From assembly GCF_030445035.2 (NCBI RefSeq), contig NC_080698.1:30535294-30599293 (forward strand): 64,000 nt of DNA, written 5' to 3'. Positions 58,701 to 64,000 of the stretch are shown in pieces. The notes under the pieces were generated by a model. That model saw only the letters and a list, made by a program, of their open reading frames with translations. It did not search any database and was not told where the DNA came from. Numbering within the stretch: position 1 is the first letter of the stretch; every line of letters begins with the position of its first letter. The translations under genes and the position numbers were made by a program. This DNA is from Dasypus novemcinctus. Taxonomy: Eukaryota > Chordata > Mammalia > Cingulata > Dasypodidae.

Positions 58701-60842
58701 TGAATGAGGTGCACTAGTTTCAGGAAACGACCACAAAACTCACTGAATAAGGGGCAAAACGTTCTGTATTTCAAATCTTATATATCACAAATCTCTTTGG
58801 ATATATTCAGTAGATTACTATGAATCTATTCTGAATGGGACAATGATTATACTACTGAATTATCTTTACACTGGTTATAGATATAAAGAATGGTATTTGT
58901 ATAAAGTATAAACTAAAATTACATAAAATAAATGATAAACCACAGCTACTACTGAATGGTTACACCAAAAAACAAGAAATACAAACAAAATTTAATACCT
59001 TTTCTTTTACTGCTTCATGAGTGAAAATTGCTTTCTTCCTTTCTTGTTCAACTTTCATTTTCTCCATTTCTAACTGACTACTCAACAGTGTCTATAAAGG
59101 AGAGAGATAAACTTAGATAATTTCTGTGACACTAATTCATGCCATTATAAATAAATCAATCTCAAAATCAGGAGCATAAAGTATGTTCCCCAATTCATTT
59201 TACTATTAAAGACCAAATTCCAAAAGCAGTGGCATAATCCAATTCTTTTTGGCATCTCATTAGTTCACTATCTTCCCCCACTATTCTCTAAAGTAAGCCC
59301 TAAGAAATGAGTGAACACTAATGAAAAGAAGTACCTTTTCCTTCCTTGTCTCTTCAAGTGTCCTTACATATTCATCTTTTAGGTTTTCTAATTCAACCTG
59401 GTACCTATTAAAACAGAGGAATTAAAGCAAAACATAAAAGAAGACAGAACAGACTATTAAAAATTCACTATTTTACTTAACTAAGTTATATATTTAGTAG
59501 TAACTTCTATTTTAAGCTCTGCATTAGTGATTTTCTAACTGTGCCCTCCAGATCAGCTGGGTTCCACTCTGAGGCTGAACTACAAGTGAAAAACTCCACT
59601 TTTACCCACTTAGTTTACTGCATTTTTGGTGTTCTGGGTTAAGATTTCGTTTGAAAACGGGACTTTCTATACCATCATTCTGTAATACAATGAGATTCTG
59701 GAAGAGACTGTCAGAGGGATCTATAAAATTGTCTGCAAAACTTCAGACATTTATAAGTCTTTTTTTTTTTAAGATTTATTTATTTATTTTTATTTCTCTT
59801 TCCTTCCCTCCGCCCCCAGTTGTCTGCTGTGTCCATTCACTGTGTGTTCTTCTGTGACCACTTCTATCCTTATCAGCGGCACCAGAAATCTGTGTTTCTT
59901 TTTGTTACGTCATCTTGTTGTGTCAGCTCTCTGTGTGTGCGGCGCTATTCTTGGGCAGGCTGCACTTGCTTTCATGCTGGGTGGCTCTCCTTACGGGGCA
60001 CACTCCTTGCGCGTGGGGCTCCCCTATGCGGGGGATACCCCTGCATGGCAGGGCACTCCTTACACGCATCAGCTCCACACGGGTCAAGGAGGCCCAGGGT
60101 TTGAACCGCGCACGCCCTATCCATTGGGCCAACTCCGCTTCCCTATAAGTCATTTTTACCTGACTACGTTTTTTTAAGGAAAGTAAAATATACAGGGAAG
60201 AACTCACAGAACAAAAACACACTCACCACAGCCTTAATATAATTTCAGATAGACGAACTGTACAGCTTGTGGTTTTCAAAAAACCCAGACATTTATTTAG
60301 AAAGACTGGAATGATGCCAAAACCCTACTAATATAAAAATAACTCCAATGAGTGGTCTCCAACCTTTTTTTGTGGTTGTAGACTCTTTTGAAAAAAATCC
60401 AATTAAAGCTATAAATCCTTTCTCTGCAAAAATGCACATACACACAAAATGTGGCACAATTTCAAGAGTCCATGTGAGGTTCAAAAAATCCCAGCACTAT
60501 CTTGCTATAATATCCAATTACTAATGACCCTGACTTTAAACACAAAGTATTTTAGTTCTCAGAGCTATGAAGTTAAAAGGCAACAACATATATTTGGTGC
60601 TTCAAATTGTCATTAAACTACCAAGGATAACTCAAGAAAACTAGCTCACCGATTATTTTCATCCTCTAGTTTTCTCAGCCTATTTTTCTCTGATTCTAGC
60701 TGAGCCTGATATCTACTGTTTTCTTGTCTTAAGAGAGAATTCTGTGACTCCATGGAAGACAACTGAATTTTGTTGGTAAGGAGTTCTTCTGTAGCTGCAC
60801 GTTCTCTTTCAACTGCTGCTGCCAATAAGGTCTGGGATTCAC
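55571..60842 (-). CDS. TMF1: TMF1, TATA element modulatory factor 1 (C-terminal seven exons only)
   Basis: TMF1 is a Golgi coiled-coil protein (golgin) that binds Rab6 through its C-terminal region and was also described as a TATA-element binder and androgen-receptor coactivator (ARA160). Exons on the minus strand: 60842-60650, 59404-59335, 59091-58999, 58118-58017, 57765-57613, 56571-56425, 55714-55571 (TAA). They total 902 nt in one open frame, about the last 300 residues of a protein of about 1,090. The peptide is rich in Glu, Lys, Gln and Leu in heptad-like spacing, with one Ser-rich linker (TPTMSRSSSISGVDM). The final part matches the conserved TMF C-terminal domain and ends LLRQRLS. The gene continues past the right edge of the window. 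Confidence 0.97.
56425..56571 (-). CDS. TMF1: TMF1 exon (second from the end), with two possible acceptors
   Basis: 147 nt from ATTTAG|TTGTCT to CTAAGA|GTAAGT, or 126 nt if splicing uses TTTCTCAG 21 nt inside. Both keep frame; the longer form adds LSGNVSQ before LEIGNLEKTRSIMAEELVKL. My recollection of the human protein is the shorter junction (HLQ-LEIGN), so 56550 may be the main exon start. Confidence 0.9.
57613..57765 (-). CDS. TMF1: TMF1 exon (third from the end)
   Basis: 153 nt, phase 0, between TTAACAG and TTACAG|GTATTG. Begins DEAHDHSFGSMSASANGSNI, ends LKLREGEITHLQ, where the C-terminal coiled coil resumes. Confidence 0.96.
58017..58118 (-). CDS. TMF1: TMF1 exon (fourth from the end), Ser-rich linker
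   Basis: 102 nt, phase 0, between CCTTAAG and TCTCAG|GTAATG. Encodes ERKAFSVSSTPTMSRSSSIS and then GVDMAGLQTSFLSQ. This low-complexity Ser stretch separates coiled-coil blocks. The acceptor follows a long T-rich tract. Confidence 0.96.
58999..59091 (-). CDS. TMF1: TMF1 exon (fifth from the end)
   Basis: 93 nt, phase 0, between TTATAG and GAAAAG|GTATTA. Peptide TLLSSQLEMEKMKVEQERKK and then AIFTHEAVKEK. Confidence 0.96.
59335..59404 (-). CDS. TMF1: TMF1 exon (sixth from the end)
   Basis: 70 nt between TAATAG and GAAAAG|GTACTT. Peptide YQVELENLKDEYVRTLEETR then KEK. Coiled coil. Confidence 0.96.
59760..60143 (-). mobile_element. DAS-type SINE in a TMF1 intron, reverse orientation
   Basis: T-tract start, GATTTATTTATTTATTTTTA; target duplication TATAAGTC. 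Body matches the full-length group but the head lacks part of the B-box side near 60,100. Confidence 0.92.
60650..60842 (-). CDS. TMF1: TMF1 exon (seventh from the end)
   Basis: 193 nt between CAATCAG and AATCG|GTGAGC. Starts in phase 1. Encodes ESQTLLAAAVERERAATEEL and on to KLEDENN, a highly charged coiled-coil segment. The last two bases CG join the next exon's G to give Arg. Confidence 0.96.
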
Positions 60843-61049
60843 CTGATTGAACAAAAAATCACATACTTAAGAGACCAAGATATGAAGTAGATTCTGACTT
60901 CAAACTTTTTAACGATGCAATAGTGACACTTAAATCTGTTAACTACCCAGTGCCTAAGGCAGGAATGCCTACAGAGACAAAGAATCAATCTTAATTCATA
61001 CCTACTTTATTGTTCTTTTTTCCAAATACTTTATTTTGAAAGTAGAGTC

Positions 61050-62600
61050 ATATATTATAAGAATAGTGGCTCAACGAATGGTGCTGAAGCAATTGGACAT
61101 CCATAGGCAAAAAAAAAATCTCAGGCTCAAACTGTATACAAAAATTAACTCAAAAGAGATTATAGGGAGCAGATGTGGCTCAATCAGTTGAGCACCTGCC
61201 TCCCACACAGGAGTTCCCGGGTTTGGTTCCCAGTGCCTCCTAAAGGAAAAAAACCAAAACAAAACAGACAACGACCAGACAGTGAGCAAAAAACAAGTAA
61301 ACAGATGAGGGAGTCGTGGGGGGAGTGGGGAAGAAATCATGGACTTAAATATAAAATATGAAACTTTTATAAAACTTTTAGAACAAAACATAAAAGAAAA
61401 TCTTCGAGATCAAGGGATAGGAATGCTTATTTGACACCAAAAGCATGAGTCATGGAAAAAAAAATCTTAAACTTTTGCTCTGTGAAAGACCATGTGAAGA
61501 AGGTAAGAAGATAAGTTACAGATTGGGAGAAAATATTTTCAAAGCACATACTCAACAAAGGACTGGTATCTAGAAAATATATATTTAAAGAACTCTCAAA
61601 ATTCAACAGTGAAATAAAAACCAATCCAATTAGGAACTGGGCAAAAGACATGAATAGACATTTCATTGAAACAGATGGACAAATGGTAAAAAAGCACAAG
61701 AAAAGATGTTCAATATCATTAATCATTAGGGAAATGCAAATTAAAACCAAAAGCAATATTACAGTGCATATGTTAATGACAAAAAGTGACAATATCAAAT
61801 GCTGGCAAGAATGGTAAGAAACTGGATCATTCTCATAAATATAGCCACTTGGGAAAACAGTTTGGCATTTTCTTAAAAAACTGAACATGTCAACTACCAC
61901 ATGACCCAGCAACTGTACTCCCAGGCATTTATCCCAGACAAATGAAAACTTATATCCTCACAAAAACCTTTATAGAAATGTTCTGCTGAAATAGTCAGAA
62001 TCTCCAGTCAGCCCAGATATCTATTAGGTGAATGGCTAAAGAAATTGGCACACACATATCATGGAATAACACTCCACAACAAAAATGACTGAACTATTGA
62101 TAAACACAACTTGGATAAATCTCTAGGGAATTATGCTAAGCTTAATATCAAATATTGAACAATTCTATTCATATAGCATTACTGAAATTTAAAATATGTT
62201 AGAAATGGAGGACAGATTAGGGATTTCCAGGGGGTTAGCTACTTGTGAGGGAGGGCCAGGAGGGTATTTCGTGTAGTGATAAAAGGGTAGCATGACGGAT
62301 CCTTGTGGTAGTGGAATGGTTTAGTATGTTGATTGTGGTGGTGGATATACAAAGAGGGGGTAAAACATACAGAACTGAATGTATGCATGCACACAAATGA
62401 GTACAAATAAAACTGGGCAAATCTGAATAGAATTGATGGATTGTATCAATATGAATACCTTGGTTGATATTATACTCTAGTTTTGCAAAATGTTTACACA
62501 GGGGAAAGTGAGGAATGCATACAAGGAATCTTTCTGTATTATTTCTTACAACTGCATGTGAATCTACAATTATCTCAATAAACATTTCAATAAAAAAAAA
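61050..62600 (+). mobile_element. LINE-1 3' portion in a TMF1 intron
   Basis: ORF2 tail text such as GGCAAAAGACATGAATAGAC, AAATGCAAATTAAAACC and CATGACCCAGCAACTGTACT, then a 3' UTR ending CAATAAACATTTCAATAAAA. Reading frames are broken. A head-only SINE (61,165-61,345) is inserted. Confidence 0.85.
61165..61345 (+). mobile_element. Short SINE nested in LINE-1
   Basis: Head GTGGCTCAATCAGTTGAGCA and B box GGTTTGGTTCC, with a short body of AGACAGTGAGCAAAAAACAA. Confidence 0.75.
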
Positions 62601-62951
62601 AAGCAGTGGATAAGATTCTGAGATTTAACAAAGGAAGGAATTCTCTTAACTGAAGTACACCTAATGATAGAAGATAAAAACCAAAGTTGCCCCTCTGAAA
62701 GTTCATGTCTCCCTAGTCTCATAAATGTGTGTTCAATCTGTACAATTTTGCAAGGTCTCCATACCATATCTGTGCTTCTTGTAATAATATAATGTTATGT
62801 TTGTCCTGTAGCTTTGCCAATATCCCAGCACAAGAGAAGGTATCCCAAAAAGTATGTAGACTCCATTTTGAAAATCCCAAAGATAAAGGCTTCCACCTGT
62901 CGTTTTCTACTAACTATTCATTTCAGAAGGTGTCAATTTTAGATGTCTCAG

Positions 62952-63366
62952 GGAAGTGAACGTGGCTCAACTGACAGAGCGTCCGTCTACCATATGGACG
63001 ATCCAGGGTTAGATCCCCAGGGCCTCCTGACCCATGTGGTAAGCTGACCCACATGCAGTACTACCATGTGCAAGGGGTGTTGTGCCACACAAGGGCACCC
63101 CTGTGTAGGGGAGCCCCATGCACAAAGTGTGCACCCTGCAAGGAGAGCCGCCTGCATGAAAAAAGCGCAGCCCGCCCAGGAGTGGCGCCCCACACACAGA
63201 GAGCTGATGCAGCAAGATGATGCAACAAAAAAGAGACACAGTTTCTCCTGCTGCCTGCCAATGCAAGTGGACGTGGAAGAACACACAGCAAATGGACAGA
63301 GAGAGCAGACACTGGGAGGCAGGTGGGGGATGGGAAGAGAAAGAAATAAATCTTAAAAAAAATATA
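62952..63366 (+). mobile_element. Full-length DAS-type SINE
   Basis: Head GTGGCTCAACTGACAGAGCG, CAAGGAGAGCCG body, tail AAATAAATCTTAAAAAAAAT. Confidence 0.9.
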
Positions 63367-64000
63367 TTTCACACTGATTTCAAAAAAGTTGTTATAGATG
63401 AACAGTTCATCTAGTTCAGTGAAATTTTTTGAAGGTGAAACTTTTTCCAGATAAAATCTTACATGAAACTCCAATCAAAAAAATTAGACAAAGGAGGCAA
63501 TAATTTCATTAAAGCAGCCTGGGAGGAGCCCAACATCTTACTTTACCAAGTTTCCCTCTCACCATGACAGGAGACCCTAAGACATTCTAGGGATTTACTG
63601 TGTATATGTTTGAAAGCCACTGATATAGTTCACCCCTCCAATTTACAGGAAGTCTAAGCCCAAAGAATCTAAGTGACTTGTGTGAGACTATCTGGTTGAC
63701 TGAGAAAAAAACAAAACAACACTGAGGTTATGTCCATGTCTCCTGATACCTATTCAGGTCAGTGTTCATTAGTTTTAGGCATAAAAGGCACATATGGTTT
63801 TATTCATGAATTTCCTAGCTTCTCTGAAATCTAATACATATACATACACTGTCTGTGTTTGAAGAAAAACATCATAGAAGAATACTTTTCTCTTTATTAA
63901 CAAATAGCACAGAAGGGCAACCTGGGGTGTATATATAAAGAAGCAATATATGGATTTTTAAGACTTCACAGCGTCTCTCTACTAGAGTTTGATCCCAGTC
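63367..64000. other. TMF1 intronic sequence, nothing recognised
   Basis: No exon or repeat could be supported. The last about 40 nt are open on the minus strand, but no splice site defines an exon there. Confidence 0.5.

Noticed and set aside
63955-64000. Open minus-strand stretch at the right edge as a TMF1 exon
   Set aside because: No splice donor defines it and the peptide does not resemble the TMF1 coiled coil I know; too short to support.

Overview
The window is nuclear DNA from a placental mammal, most likely an armadillo or close xenarthran relative. The main evidence is more than twenty-five copies of a tRNA-derived SINE that I recognise as the DAS-type family typical of armadillo genomes. 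Ancient MIR, L2, MaLR-like and LINE-1 remnants surround them. Two neighbouring genes can be read exon by exon, both on the minus strand. Their order and orientation match the conserved mammalian block that corresponds to human 3p14 (EOGT then TMF1).

EOGT (EGF-domain O-GlcNAc transferase) occupies about 2.9-38 kb. Fifteen coding exons with GT/AG boundaries join without a frame break into 527 codons plus a stop, the same length as the human protein. Trp207, Arg377, the Asp-Tyr-Asp motif at 295-297 and a C-terminal HDEL all fall where expected. A dense CpG island (about 37.15-38.2 kb) is the likely promoter. A possible non-coding 5' exon lies near 36.3 kb.

TMF1 enters from the right. Only its last seven coding exons (55,571-60,842) are inside the window, encoding about the last 300 residues of the Golgi coiled-coil protein. 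The upstream part lies beyond 64 kb.

Between the genes (38.3-55.5 kb) the DNA is mostly repeats. They include a near full-length but dead LINE-1 on the minus strand (about 42.4-50.4 kb), itself hit by SINEs and an LTR-like segment and carrying a perfect 67-bp tandem duplication. EOGT intron 12 holds a processed RPL12 pseudogene that keeps its 5' UTR and was later split by a SINE.

The least explained sequences are two exon-like islands inside EOGT introns. One is a symmetric 96-nt open segment on the minus strand (21,196-21,291) that would add 32 residues in frame. The other is a 91-nt open, GC-rich, splice-bounded segment on the opposite strand (32,093-32,183). I could assign neither to a known gene.
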